From contig CM067306.1 of NCBI GenBank assembly GCA_034231615.1, positions 40,153,101 to 40,217,100 on the forward strand: a stretch of 64,000 nt of DNA, given 5' to 3'. Numbering within the stretch: position 1 is the stretch's first letter; each line of letters opens with the position of its first letter. The DNA comes from Meghimatium bilineatum (taxonomy: Eukaryota; Mollusca; Gastropoda; Stylommatophora; Philomycidae). The notes below the pieces were generated by a model. It did not search any database and had not been told where the DNA came from. It saw nothing but the letters and a program-made list of their open reading frames with translations. The position numbers were made by a program, and so were the translations under genes. Positions 31,801 to 43,404 of this stretch are shown here, in pieces.

Positions 31801-32514
31801 ATGACAGTAAAAAATGTGGTTGGATATAATAATTCATATATACAGAAAATTATAGAAATTGGAGTGACCATGGGAGAAACTGAAAATATTTGGAGAAATT
31901 GAGTGACCATGGGTGAAAGGAGAAACGAAAAAAATAAGAAATCGGAAGGACCATGGTGAAGGGGAAAACTGAAAAAAATCAGAAGAAATTGTAATGACCA
32001 GGATTAAATGTAAAATTAGAAAGATCTGAAGATAATATAAGCAACATTTGACTGAAAACTGAGTTTAAGCATTCTTAAATAGTTGATAGAATGGGATGTA
32101 GGGTACTTGGAAATGTCCTCTTTACTATAGAGTACTTACGAGGATTTCACCTGTCTTATTGGAGTATTTATAGGAATGTCCCTTGTGTTTTTGGAATATT
32201 TATGGGCAGTGATTTTTCTTCTGGAGATACACCGTATGCCCAAATATTTCCTCTGAAATATTCCTTTTGTTTTAGTTATGCTCATCAGAACGTGGTCTTC
32301 CTTATGGATTCTCTGAACACTCCGCAATTCTGGGCAAGTTGACTTGCCGCGGCTAGACATGTTTAAACATTATGATGTATCACTGCACCATCGTCGTCTT
32401 GGCACCCTCTTCCCTGTTGCCGGTAACTCTGCCTTCAGCTATTAATCGTTCTGTGCTGTTATGTCTCCAAAATATTTCCCCATATTTGAAAGGTTGAAAT
32501 AGCATTAGAGGATT
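31800..32514. other. no recognised feature
   Basis: Contains a weak repeat of ggagaaattg-gtgaccatggg (31850-32000). Open frames at 32091-32342 and its antisense show no recognised motif. Confidence 0.4.
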
Positions 32515-32735
32515 GACTTCGTTGTACACGGTTTACCCCACATATACCCAGTCCCTCTCAATAACAGGGCAGGCCGTCTGACGAGAGTACAGCTCACAGC
32601 ACGTAACTTCGTAGATCCAGTGATAATCTCTAGGGATCACCGAAAACGATATATTTGTAAACAAGACGTCGCGAGCAGGATTCTATCCCACGACAAAACT
32701 AACGGCTTAACCACTACCCCAGGAGGAAGATTTCT
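32515..32735 (-). mobile_element. tRNA-derived SINE, diverged
   Basis: Relative of 13868-14105: minus-strand ggggtagtggttaagccg (A box), degenerate B box gatagaatcc, then cttgtttacaaa, gatccctagagattatc, gttacgtgctgtgagctg. The adjoining 32700-32795 holds three ~28-bp repeats (accccaggaggaagatttc) that include the tRNA-like 5' end. Confidence 0.65.
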
Positions 32736-32795
32736 AAACACTACCCCAGGAGGAAGATTTCCTAACCACTACTCCAGGAGGAAGATTTCCTTCTC

Positions 32796-33584
32796 ACATT
32801 TAGATTCTGTTATTCTCAAACACCATATTCCATATTTATGTGTTTTCAAAACTGCCGACACGGTTTGTCGACCAAGCGTGTTGTACACACAGTGTGCCAG
32901 TAATACATTCTTTCAAAGCTTATTTGTCTGCTCTCTCAAATGCTTTATCTAAAACTTACATCTTGCATAATAAGACTTCTATATACATCTATTTTTCGCT
33001 TGTAAAAACAACACTCGATTTGTAGGCCTATACATTTGAATTCCTCTTTAGAGCACACCCGTTCAAAACAAATTTCCAAGTTTAACAACACTATCCAGAA
33101 TCCATTATTATATTTATTCTTTACTGTTTGTACTATAGCAGATCTCTATTATTACATAAATATTTCGTCGGTTTGGACCAGGTTGTTATAATGAGATTTG
33201 ACTGTATTACATTACTAATGTTTTCGCAATTGTTTTTTTCTTTTCACGAAATCTGACTTGTAGGCGTACTCAAGCACAAACATCTAGATATACAAAAGGA
33301 CGGCTACGAACGTCAGAGATAGGGCCGGTTATCAACAATAATTGCTGGATTTTCCCGTACAATATTTACTACGTTCTTCTTAAGATTAGTCCCGCATGTT
33401 CTCTCACTCGTCAATCATCTTGGCTGATGCGATTGATTAATTATCGCTTTGTGTTTACTTTGTGTCGCCAGTCAGTGAAAAGGGCGGGAAAATGTCAAAT
33501 ACGCCAAAACATATCACGCTGCATGAGATCACAGGCAAGAGTTTTCTAGAAAAATACTTCTTTTCTAGCTATACTACTGAGAAG
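32796..33584. other. no recognised feature
   Basis: AT-rich; gtcagtgaaaagggcgggaaa near 33472 may be a MITE edge. No gene evidence. Confidence 0.4.
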
Positions 33585-33675
33585 TCCGGCTCTGTGAGGG
33601 GAAGGTACACATCGCGTCTCTGAAGGTCAAGGTATCAGGTTCAAATCCCATCACAGGCAACTGTGCAACCGAATC
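33585..33675 (+). other. tRNA-like sequence
   Basis: gtccggctctgtgaggggaag ... ggtatcaggttcaaatcccat has a perfect B box (ggttcaaatcc) and an overall length of about 85 bp, but I could not form a convincing acceptor stem. More likely a SINE head or tRNA pseudogene than a working tRNA. Confidence 0.4.
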
Positions 33676-33739
33676 GTTCAGAGAGCAATGCCAACGTATA
33701 TATCCATCTTTTTACATAGAGTTTCCTGTGGAATATACG

Positions 33740-34020
33740 GCTGTAACTGCTGCTCTCCAATGATTTATGTGATCCTCTTCATATGTGCCCACGATGTCCC
33801 AATTGTGGCTCTCCAACGAGTTCTGTGCTTCATTGTTCTCTTCATCTGTTCCCATACGGTCCAAACTGTTGCTATCCAACGAATTCTGTGATCCACTTCA
33901 TCTATGCACACGACGTCTAAACGATTACTTTCCAACGAGTTATGTGGTCCTCTTCATCTGTGCCCATGAGGTCCAAACTGTTACTTTTCAACGTGTTCTG
34001 TGGTCTTCTTCATTTGTGTC
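33740..34020. repeat. degenerate 56-63-bp repeat, about 5 units
   Basis: tctccaacgagttctgtg recurs near 33748, 33810, 33873, 33929 and 33985 with catctgtgcccacgatgtcc between. Confidence 0.75.
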
Positions 34021-34175
34021 CACGATGTCCTTATTGATTTTGTCGCTTCCTTCATTGTTCATTGTTCTTTTCCGGATGTTCCAAATTTCCTCTTTCTATG
34101 TAGGTTTCGTTCTAGAACATATCTGGTTGTGTTGTCATGCATCTTTCTGAGTGTGTGTCCCATCCATTTTCACTA
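34020..34175 (-). pseudogene. LINE C-terminal remnant
   Basis: Minus strand reads KMDGTHTQKDA in one frame and WMGHTLRKMHDNTTRYVLERN in another, the conserved 'WIGHTLRKP-DNITRQAL' stretch after LINE reverse transcriptases. Short, frameshifted. Confidence 0.7.
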
Positions 34176-34184
34176 AGAAGTAGG

Positions 34185-34250
34185 CTGGCAATGTTCATGC
34201 TCTGGCAATGTTCATGCTCTGGCAATGTTCATGCTCTGGCAATGTTGAGG
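34185..34250. repeat. 18-bp repeat, 4 units
   Basis: ggcaatgttcatgctct repeated four times. Confidence 0.9.
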
Positions 34251-34404
34251 AATGACGCCACGGCTACTGAGCAAGTGAGGTGACCATACGGCTTCTAGTC
34301 AATCACTAACTAGGCAGCTGAGCACTTATGGGAAACCATGTGCTACGACTTGATTAATAACTCGTATTGCTTTGATCTTTCATAATATGGTACCAGCAAC
34401 TGGA

Positions 34405-34650
34405 GACTGTTTGCAGTATAGGGAACCTTCCAGAAGAAAGAATTAGGACCCAATTCGTGACGGTTTTTTACTATTGTTAAGATTTTGGTTGGTCACTATG
34501 TATACACTTGAAGTCGCCTTTGCTATTTTTTGCATGCGATTCTAAGTATGTAAATAATGACCAACCGAAATCCCAATAATAATTTTTTTAAATGTCACGA
34601 ATTGGTTCCTAATTAATTCTGTTGGAAGGTACTTAATGGAGACGGTCATG
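34405..34650. mobile_element. MITE of the same family, uninterrupted
   Basis: Inverted arms accttccagaagaaagaatt / attaattctgttggaaggt, with inner ttggtcact / atgaccaacc as in the MITE at 5359. The centre reads ttgcatgcgattctaagtatg, showing the uninterrupted version of the site into which the SINE at 5517 inserted. Outer ends are approximate. Confidence 0.72.
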
Positions 34651-35690
34651 AAACAACTAGTAAAAATTATCTCAAATCTTATCACGTGATGTCGTTAATA
34701 TATCTAGATGTCTGCTACTCATGTCCTTACATAGAGTCCGAGGTAATGTGGTGTCCCAAGTCTCTGGCACGCCGACCAGGTGAAACCGGAATACGTGTTC
34801 CATCGTGCTTGGTAAAAATAATTACTACTATGTTCACCCAGCAGTCATGAAATAGGTATCATATCTCATTCTCTATGAAGTTTGAGCATTGTCGCCATCT
34901 CTACAAAGTATTGAGACGACATTCAGTTGGTATACAACTCATCACTTATGAGGAAAATCGTGCGCTATGACGATGATTCATAACTCAATGTTCTTATTTT
35001 TACTCCTCCCCCCCCCCCCCACATTCAGAACGCAGTAGATGGGATTTCATCCAGGTCCCGTTCAGCTGGCACCTATTCGTTTCGCAATTTGAGTAAACTT
35101 GTTTTCCGAATTCAGCCATACTGCATCTCTCAAAAATATGCGAGTTTACCGCAGAGCACACTGAAAGTGACTTTACAGCTAACATAAATTTATCTCGGCG
35201 CACAATAGAAGTGACTGTGCGTGCAGCTGACGACAATATAAGTGCAGTCGCCCTATACACTGGACCATAGAAATACGATAAATACTATATTGAGGTAAAT
35301 AATCTCAAATCATAACCATAAATGAATTTTAAAAAACGTGTTTTAGCAGTTCATAATGTGCAGACATGGACGTCCCATCCAATTATTGCATACACCTTCT
35401 ATACCTTTAGGAGTATCTCAACAGGTAACTTCATAAACGGACGATCGTTCATGCGTGAATCGACAAGCGCTGGTACTTTAGTTCTTGTGAAATGTATTTA
35501 TGCTTCAGCCTTCATAGTTATTCGACTTAGAGAAACAGATAGTTTCTCATATAAAGAATGTAATTCAGTTTGTATTCTATTTATCCAGATTAGAAACACA
35601 TTGATTTACAAATAGAACTTAGGTATATTTTAAATGGTATCCTGGAGATTCGTTTTCACTCTTAGATAACAGTACATTCATTAAACAACA
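34651..35690. other. no recognised feature
   Basis: Includes a C run (35008-35021) and an 86-codon minus-strand frame (35000-35260) without recognisable motifs. Confidence 0.4.
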
Positions 35691-35692
35691 TA

Positions 35693-35696
<4 letters not shown>

Positions 35697-35752
<56 letters not shown>

Positions 35753-35755
35753 GTG
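35697..35755. repeat. AT microsatellite
   Basis: Nearly pure (TA)n of about 55 bp. Confidence 0.95.
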
Positions 35756-35949
35756 TGGATGACAATGATGATGTCAGTTGTGACAACATGCTAATATTTT
35801 GTCTTCATTCTTCCCGTAGTGGACAACGCATCAGTGGACAGATATCACGGGGAATTTCATACTAACAAAGTTCATACGGTTTACAATTTAGCCTGATTGT
35901 ATGTATATACATAATGTATCTGTTGACATAGGATATACAGTGAAGGACT

Positions 35950-36425
35950 AGTCATTTAAGTAAGTATTGATACCATTTGAAGTAAGCTTTGACAGGAACT
36001 GAAGTAAGTATTGACAGGACTTGAAGTAAGTATTGACACGATTTGAAGTAAGTATTGACATCATTTGAAGTAAGTATTGACATCATTTGAAGTAAGTATT
36101 GACAGGAACAGAAGTAAGTATTGACACGAACTGAAGTAAGTATTGACAGGAACTGAAGTAAGCATTGACAGGAACTGAAGTAAGTATTGACACGAATTGA
36201 AGTAAATATTGATATCATTTGAAGTAAGTATTGACATCAATTGAAGTAAGTATTGACAGGAACTGAAGTAAGTATTGACATGAACTGAAATAAATATTGA
36301 CAGGAACTGAAGTAAGCATTGACAGGAACTGAAGTAACCATTAACAGGAACTGAAGTAAGTATTGACAGGAAACTGAAGTAAGTATTGACATGAACTGAA
36401 GTAAGTATTGACGCGATCTGAAGTT
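35950..36425. repeat. 22-bp minisatellite, first block
   Basis: Unit gaagtaagtattgacaggaact, about 21 units with variants (cacgatttg, catcatttg). Each unit contains gtaagtat, a sequence matching the 5' splice-site consensus. Confidence 0.94.
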
Positions 36426-36469
36426 ATTTTATTTATTGACATATGTTATTCACTGAAGGACTAACCATT

Positions 36470-36975
36470 AAAGTAAGTATTGACAGGATTTGAAGTAAGT
36501 ATTGACAAGACTTGAAGTAAGTATTGACACGATTTGAAGTAAGTATTGACAGGATTTGAAGTAAGTATTGACAAGACTTGAAGTAAGTATTGACAGGATT
36601 TTGAAGTATTGACAGGACTTGAAGTAAGTATTGACACGATTTGAAGTAAGTACTGACACGATTTAAAGTAAGTATTTACAAGATATAAAGTAAGTATTGA
36701 CACGATTTGAAATAAGTATTGACACGAATTTGAAGTAGGTATTGACACGATTTGAAAATAAGTATTGACACGAATTTTGAAGTAGGTATTGATACAATTT
36801 GAAGGAGGTATTGACACGATTTGAAATAAGTATTGACACGAATTTGAAGTAGGTATTGATACGATTTGAAGGAGGTATTGACACGATTTGCAGTAAATAT
36901 TGGCACGATTTGATGTAAGTATTGACACGATTTAAAGTATTGACACGATTTTGAAGTAAGTATTGACATGATTTG
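36470..36975. repeat. 22-bp minisatellite, second block
   Basis: Same unit type as the block at 35950 (mostly gaagtaagtattgacacgattt), about 23 units. It is separated from the first block by 45 bp in which tgacatatgttattcactgaaggactaacc echoes the sequence preceding the first block, so the whole array was duplicated. Confidence 0.94.
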
Positions 36976-36989
36976 ACAAATAGAATTGT

Positions 36990-37105
36990 ACTTCTGCTTT
37001 CGATCTCAAACCTGCAGAGTAGCAGGATGTACTGTCATGGTTTACAGCTTGAATGTTGTATCTGCGCATATCTGCCCGACACAGTCGACTTCAGCACGAT
37101 AATTA
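36990..37105 (-). mobile_element. SINE-A fragment
   Basis: cttctgctttcgatctcaaac, gcaggatgtactgtcatgg, gacacagtcgacttcagcac. Only the tail-proximal half remains. Confidence 0.65.
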
Positions 37106-37309
37106 TACTGATAAGATATACGAAACAAACGTAATAATGGTGATTATTCCGTTTTCACGTCCAGAATAATTGAACTGAATGTGGTGTCGCTAGAAATGAT
37201 TGACACTGTCAACAAAAAAAGCTTGGGACTATCAATCGTCATACAGTTGTGTATACACAGTTGTCCGACTCATGAGAAAATAGGCGTGTTTGTGTGCAGG
37301 GATGTAGGA

Positions 37310-37540
37310 TGTCTGTCTCCATTAAAGACCTTCCAATAGAATTACTTAGAACCGCATTCGCTACGTTTTTGATTATTGTTGGGTTTCGGTTGGTCACTAT
37401 TTAAATACTTAGAATCGCATGCCAAAAATAGCAAAGGACGACTCCAAGTATATAAATAGTGACCAAAGGAAAACACACACAAAACCAGTCTACTCACGTG
37501 ACAATTGTATATAACAGGTCTTACTGGAGACTGTCGTGAC
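37310..37540. mobile_element. MITE of the same family, third locus
   Basis: Ends gtctccattaaagaccttcc and aggtcttactggagac are inverted; inner ggttggtcactatttaaatac and aatagtgacca match the family. Right arm more diverged. Confidence 0.68.
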
Positions 37541-37784
37541 TGTAGATACGTCTATAATTGGGAGGGGGAGGACACTTCCTTTTTTTTTTTAAGTTAAATT
37601 TTTTTTCATGTGCCTGAAATTTGTTTTTTCCAGAAGGACGGTACAGGAGCTAATGCCCCCACCCCCTTTTTTCTTAATTCTTATTACTAAGTATCATATT
37701 CTTATTTCCATAGGGTGGTGGGGGGTGGTTGTCAATATACTGTTTCATTTTGGAAGGGCTGAGTAAACACGGGAAGGCAGTGGG

Positions 37785-38060
37785 AGGACATGACAAACCA
37801 ACACCATGAACTATACAAATAAATTATTGACAACACACGAAACAGAAAGCCGTAGAAATACATAACAAAAGCTGCAAGTCATGGGTTATAAGAATAAATG
37901 ATTGGCAACACACAAAACAGACGGCTGTCGGAAGACATGATAGATAGCGTCCATACAACATGGGCCATAGGAAGAAATGATTGGCATTGCACGAAAGGAG
38001 AAGTATGTAAACAGGCATGATAAACCAACGCTAGAAGGCATTGACTATAAGAATAAAATG
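37785..38060. repeat. ~75-80-bp tandem repeat running into the gap
   Basis: Units share gacatgataaaccaacgc, ggcatgggctataagaataaa, tgattggcaacacacgaaa; at least three and a half units before the N run. The repeat probably caused the assembly break. Confidence 0.8.
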
Positions 38061-38160
38061 NNNNNNNNNNNNNNNNNNNNNNNNNNNNNNNNNNNNNNNN
38101 NNNNNNNNNNNNNNNNNNNNNNNNNNNNNNNNNNNNNNNNNNNNNNNNNNNNNNNNNNNN
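38061..38160. other. assembly gap, 100 N
   Basis: Exactly 100 N, a conventional placeholder, so true size unknown. Any reading frame crossing it is an artefact. Confidence 0.99.
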
Positions 38161-38735
38161 GTATCTCTGCCTACCTCTTGCTCGCTTCCCTTTGACTTTA
38201 CCCTCAAGTAAGGTCTTCAATAGGGTGTCATGTCTTTTAATGTGTCCAAAGTATTTTATTTGCCTGATCTTTATTTCTCTTAGTAGTTCTTTCTTCATAT
38301 TAAGTGTTTTTAGCACCTCTTTATTTGTTTTCTTCTCTTTCCATGATGTTCTCCCTATTCTTCTATATACCCACATCTCAAATGCATCAATTTTGTCTTC
38401 TAATTGTTTATTTAGTGTCCATGTTTCTGAGCCATACATTAATATGGAATAGATGTAGCATTTTATAATTCTCATTTTTAACTTGTTTGTAATTTGTTTA
38501 GATATTAATAATTTCCTCATGTCATTGAAGGTACTTTTAGCCATTCCTATTCTCCTTTTAACTTCTGTTTCACATCTGCATCATTTGTGACTATGTGTCC
38601 AAGATATTGATACTGTTTTACTTGTTGTAGTTTCTCTCCCTGTATGTTTATGTTTACCTCCTGTTCTTCTGTGTTTTGCTCCGTGACCTGCTCCGTGACC
38701 TGCTCCTTTCTTAACCTGCACATTTCCATCTTAAA
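38161..38735 (-). pseudogene. LINE reverse transcriptase C-terminal remnant next to gap
   Basis: Minus strand: EVNINIQGEKLQQVKQYQYLGHIVTN, MRIIKCYIYSILMYGSETW, YRRIGRTSWKEKKTNKEVL, IRQIKYFGHIKRHDTLLKT, KGKRARGRQRY, then cut by the gap. It is the best preserved member here of the family at 30860-31800, with only a frameshift near 38545. Confidence 0.88.
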
Positions 38736-38794
38736 TAATATGCTTTGTGAGTCTGATTGTGCCCAATAGTCAATTTAAGACATGTTGGGAAACA

Positions 38795-38908
38795 AAATTT
38801 CTAAAGTGACTCATTTGGTGTTTTTTTCTATAATTTTCATTGGTCACGTCGTGTCTACTTTGTATCAACAGCCAATGAAAATCGCAGTAAAAGTTAAACT
38901 AGTCACTT
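38795..38908. mobile_element. foldback/MITE-like inverted repeat
   Basis: ctaaagtgact ... attttcattggtca pairs with ccaatgaaaat ... agtcacttta, giving a ~110-bp foldback. No coding capacity. It could be the core of a separate MITE family. Confidence 0.55.
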
Positions 38909-39139
38909 TAGAAGACTTTTACAATAAGTCCTCGAGTCCTATATTTGCGAGTGATGACGGTCATAAAGCATCATGGTCTGTGATTTGGTGTATTTGGGTG
39001 CGACAGTCACTCCTTCTATCTCCAATTTCACTCTCGATGTGGTAGTGGAGTAGGCAGGTGATTTCTGAAACACCTTCCTGCCATTCATGTACGCGCTTTT
39101 TCATTTCTGTTTTTAATGAACCATCTAGAATATGATTGC

Positions 39140-39447
39140 GTGTCGCGGTGTTGAATGAACCATGTACCGGTGTTGAATAAACCATGTACCGGTGTTGAAT
39201 AAACCATGTAGCGGTGTTGAATGAACCATGTAGCGGTTTTGAATGAACCATGTTGCGGTGTTGAATGAACCATGTTGTGGTGTTAATAAACCATGTTGCG
39301 GTGTTGAATGAACCATGTAGCGGTGTTGAATGAACCATGTTGCGGTGTTGAATGAACCATGTTGCGGTGTTGAATAAACCATGTTGCGGTGTTGAATAAA
39401 CCATGTAGCGGTGTTGAATGAACCATGTTGTGGTGTTGAATGCAACT
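39140..39447. repeat. 22-bp minisatellite, about 14 units
   Basis: Unit gtgttgaatgaaccatgtagcg with aataaacc and gttgcgg variants. Long minus-strand frames are repeat artefacts. Confidence 0.94.
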
Positions 39448-39506
39448 GTGCAAGCTCTTGCTGCGTCATCTCGATACGTTCATCACCGACACACTTCACC
39501 CAGTTG

Positions 39507-42500
39507 TATTACTATAAAAAAAGTGCGTTATCAATAGGTGTCCACCGATATTGTCTATTATCTCCGTAATTACTGAGCGTATCGACTCCATATTTTGCGT
39601 GAGTGTATTATTTCATAACTACGTTAAATATTTATGATTAATTATTACCTAGATTGAACGGATTTATCGCAGCAGTCGTTACGAATGTCATTTTTAAGGT
39701 AGCAATTATAATATTGTTTGTTGATTGACACAAAAAAATAGACAGAGTACAGTACCATTTACCATGTTCTGTGTTTTATTTTGCACGGTAGGTTGATATC
39801 GGTAAGAAACACGTGAAATACTAAGAAGTAACACCAGATTGGTTGTTTTTTTCATAGTTAGATATTAAAATAATAGCTAAATGTCAGTTTCATCAAAGGT
39901 GTATCTCATATTTGACGTGTTTTTATTGTGATGTGCTCAACTTATCATTTTTGTGTAAATTATTACAGCGTATTATAAAGCAGCATTTACAACTATAATA
40001 TAACTATGTCTTTGAAAGTTAAATTCGTTTCACTGAAAAGTATAGCTATTAGATTGTACAAATATTTTTCACATGAAGCACGCCGCGGTACTCTATTTCT
40101 ATCATAGTTTTTCTAAGCCATCAAAAAGAACACAGCACGCCATGGGTATAAACTGCAAAATACTATCAAGATGGTTACGAGAAGATAACCATAATTTAAA
40201 AAAAAATAAACGAGAGAAAGAAGAAATGTTGTAGATAGTTTCAATGAATAAATTATTTAGAGCAACTCATAGACTTTTGGATTGCAAAGAAGCAGTGACA
40301 ATAAAGACATTGAAAACATATCTAGAAAAGAACAACAACATTCACATTTCGAAAACTAGATTATGGAGACCTGTAAAGGGTTCATGATTTACATTTATCA
40401 AATACACATGTGGCAGAAGCGTCATTTGTGAAAAACCTTATTTACTAACTATCAGAAGTAAATATTTCAGACAAATTAGGGAGAAGCGGAAAGAAAATTA
40501 TGATATAGTATATATAGATGAAACATGGATAAACTAATGAAAAGGAATGGCAATCTGTAGATGGAGCTATTAAGAGATATGTACCGAGCAGTAAAGGTCA
40601 AAGATTAATAATGGCACATTCAGGTAGCAGACAAAATGGTCTTTTGAAGAATGGTGAACTAATTTTCATTTCCAAATATACCGATAATCGAGACTACAAT
40701 GCAGAGATGAATGGTCATATATTTAGAGAGTGGACAGAGAAGACTCTACTTCCCTCAAAGATAGACCCTCCTGTCTGGTTATGGACAAGGCTTCCTACCA
40801 CAATGTTGCTGCATGTGAAGATAAGATCCTTACAACCTCGTCTACTAAGGAAGACATTAATATATGGCTTAGAAAAGAGAATATTTCATTTACTGAACTG
40901 CATTTGAAACCTGAGTTGCTGATGTTGGTAAAGAATGCACGCAGAGCGAATACTTTCCACATTGATAAAATTATAGAGGAGCATGAACATAGATGTATAA
41001 GATTACCACCGTATTATTCACATTTAAATTCAATTGAATTTGTTTGAGCTAAAATTAAAGGAGCCGCGGCAATGGAAAATAAAATCTTCAAACTTAATGA
41101 TGTTAAGAAAATAGCATATTCTATGCTCTCCGATATTAACAAAGAATTCTGGATTAACTGTGAGGACCATATATTGAAAGTGGAAGAAGAATATTGGCAG
41201 AAAAATGGCTTACGCTTCATTCAACCCATTAACATTATCGATCTTTACTATTCATCGGATTCTGAATGAAACAAGAAGTGCCGAAATTTTTGATAAAACA
41301 AATGATATTATAAACAACAACACATACGAATAATTATTCGTATTACAAAATTTTCACGCACAATTGGAACCAGAAATAAATGGAATATAAGGATGATTTG
41401 GATAGCTCGGATATGAAATAAACAAGAAAACATGCAACAACTACAGAATAATTAAAATGTGTATTCAGAAAAAAACTTATTTAAACAAACACATTTGTCA
41501 AGCACATAGATACCCAAGTTTATGCCTGGTACAAGTATAAATATTTAAACTGCAGAAGCCAGATAATATTTATATTAACAAGAAGAACTAACAGAACAGA
41601 AGTAATATAATATACTCAAGAGCCATACCAAACATGTGTATAGACAACGATAATAAAACAGTGAAGTTGTTGGAAAAACAAATTTAAAAAGCAAAAGGAA
41701 AGACATGTGAAATCAGAGGCAGACCATGCAAAAATGAAATCACAGATATAAAGCTCACAAGCAGCACATAAGAAGGAATTCTGCAGAGAACACTTCTACT
41801 TGTAACAACGAAAGTTAAACAAGGGCCATAACATATAGATAGAGATATAGATAGACAATAAAAAAATATTATAAACGAATACTAGGTATAAACGAGAAGA
41901 AATTGAATTTTGATAACATCAATGTAATAGAGCACATATTAAAACAACGCAGTCAGTCTGAGATAAATCAAACTGAAAGGTTTCTGATAAGAGGTGAAAA
42001 ACGTACGGTCTAGACTGATAATATTAAGTGCTGGACAAGTATAATTTTCTCTTAATTGTAGAATGCTCTAAGAAAACGGTATGTTGAAGATTTCGGAAAA
42101 ATAACATTAGTACTGAAATAGATCATACAAGGACAAATATGATGATGATGACGTAAGTACAGTGTTCGCTGTCGTTTATTTTAAATTCACTAGTTCGTAA
42201 ATAATAGTACAATTTCATGAACGTTTCGCTATTAACTCATTGCATATATTCTCGCTGCAAGGAAAGAAAGATTATTCTCGAAGTATCTCATTTTCAACCA
42301 CGCTATGAAAGATGTACGATACGCCTATACATGTAATTACTGTAAAAATTTATTTTTCACATACAATAAAATCGTTACTACCTAAATAAAAACGACATTC
42401 GTAGCGACTGTTGCAATAAATCCGCTCAATATAGATAATAAATAATCATAAATCTGTAACGTGGTTATGAAATGATGCACTCATGCAAAATATTACGTCT

Positions 42501-42587
42501 ATACGCTCAGTAATTACAAAGGAAAATGTAAATATCGGTAGACAACTATTCATGAACGAACTAACTACATTTTTCACTATAATAATA
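39507..42587 (+). mobile_element. DDE-type DNA transposon with ~200-bp inverted repeats, inactive
   Basis: The left end (39507-39720) and the complement of the right end (about 42370-42587) match over roughly 200 bp, for example gtaattactgagcgtat, catttcataac-acgtta, tttatgattaatta and gcggatttat-gca-cagtcg, with substitutions. It encloses a broken transposase (40080-41269). The stretch 41280-42360 includes a LINE 3' fragment with GATA tail (about 41620-41860), probably a later insertion. Confidence 0.8.
40080..41269 (+). pseudogene. DDE_3-type (Tc1/mariner-IS630-like) transposase, broken
   Basis: Pieces in order: an N-terminal helix-turn-helix-like part, DIVYIDETWIN (first catalytic Asp, near 40517), QRLIMAHSGSRQNGLLKNGEL, DYNAEMNGHIFREWTEKTLLP, then after a frameshift CLVMDKASYHNV (second Asp), LKPELLMLVKNARRANTF, HRCIRLPPYYSHLNSIEFV (third acidic residue), a TGA where tryptophan is expected (about 41045), and a C-terminal part ending SSDSE. 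At least three stops and a frameshift near 40730-40790. The family is cut-and-paste transposases. Confidence 0.87.
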
Positions 42588-42616
42588 TATCATAATGGAC
42601 ACACAACCTATTAGGG

Positions 42617-43113
42617 TCATAGGGGTGCCACAGTGTATACGTCAGCATAAAAAATTATCCAAACAACTTTATCCTCAGCCATTAAAAGTGTAGAAAAATC
42701 ACACTCATGCCATTCCTTGGTGTTATCAACCCGGTATTCTCTCTTAAATCCCCTTCTACCTTCGACTGTTCCTTGCAAATTAATTTTAGAAAGTGAGTCA
42801 TGTCTCGTTACATGTCCAAACCAAACAGGGTTACACGTTTCAGCACAAAGTGGTTCTTGATATCCTGCAAGTTCGTTTATTTGCTGCCGGACAAATATAT
42901 TTGTCTTGTGTCCTATATAACTAATTCTTAATAACCACATGTAGTCTTGTTTTTAAATGCCTGAATCCTTATTTTCGTGTCGGCATTAAGTGTCCAACTT
43001 TCACATCCGTACAAAAGTATACTTAGCACTAGTGATCTGAATAGATTGATCTTTACTGTAATACTGATCTTACTTTTCCGTATAATATTCAACCTTGTCA
43101 ATAGTAAACACAT
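42617..43113 (-). pseudogene. LINE C-terminal remnant
   Basis: Minus strand: LFRSLVLSILLYGCESWTL, NADTKIRIQAFKNK, then in a second frame RISYIGHKTNIFVRQQIN, PVWFGHVTRHDSLSKINLQGT, DNTKEWHECDFSTLL. This matches a common CR1/L2-like LINE C-terminus in invertebrates. It begins about 30 bp outside the DDE element. Confidence 0.85.
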
Positions 43114-43404
43114 TAATGATTAAACTATACCGTGGCCGATGACGAAGATCCAGTTTTTATATCAAGTGACTTGTAAAGTAAATTTCATAAATTTTCAAAA
43201 CTAGAACTTTCTAAGAAAATGTAACTAAATGACACCTGCATAAATATCTATCGGTAACTTCAATGCACTAAACTATCGCGAAGCAGAGATTCTTAAACTG
43301 TGGTACAAAATGTCCGTGGTGTCTTCTCATGGGGTTCGCGAAGACTTGAAAAATATTACTAACCTTCACATTTACGCAAGATATAGATTGACAATTTCCA
43401 ATGG

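Noticed and set aside
33585-33675. Functional tRNA gene
   Set aside because: Good B box but no convincing acceptor stem pairing by eye; a covariance-model scan would settle it.
35952-36969. Minus-strand ORFs up to 155 codons (MSILTS.. repeats)
   Set aside because: Translation of the 22-bp array; all three frames behave alike.
37879-38544. 221-codon minus-strand ORF
   Set aside because: It crosses 100 N of assembly gap; only the right part (LINE RT remnant) is real sequence.
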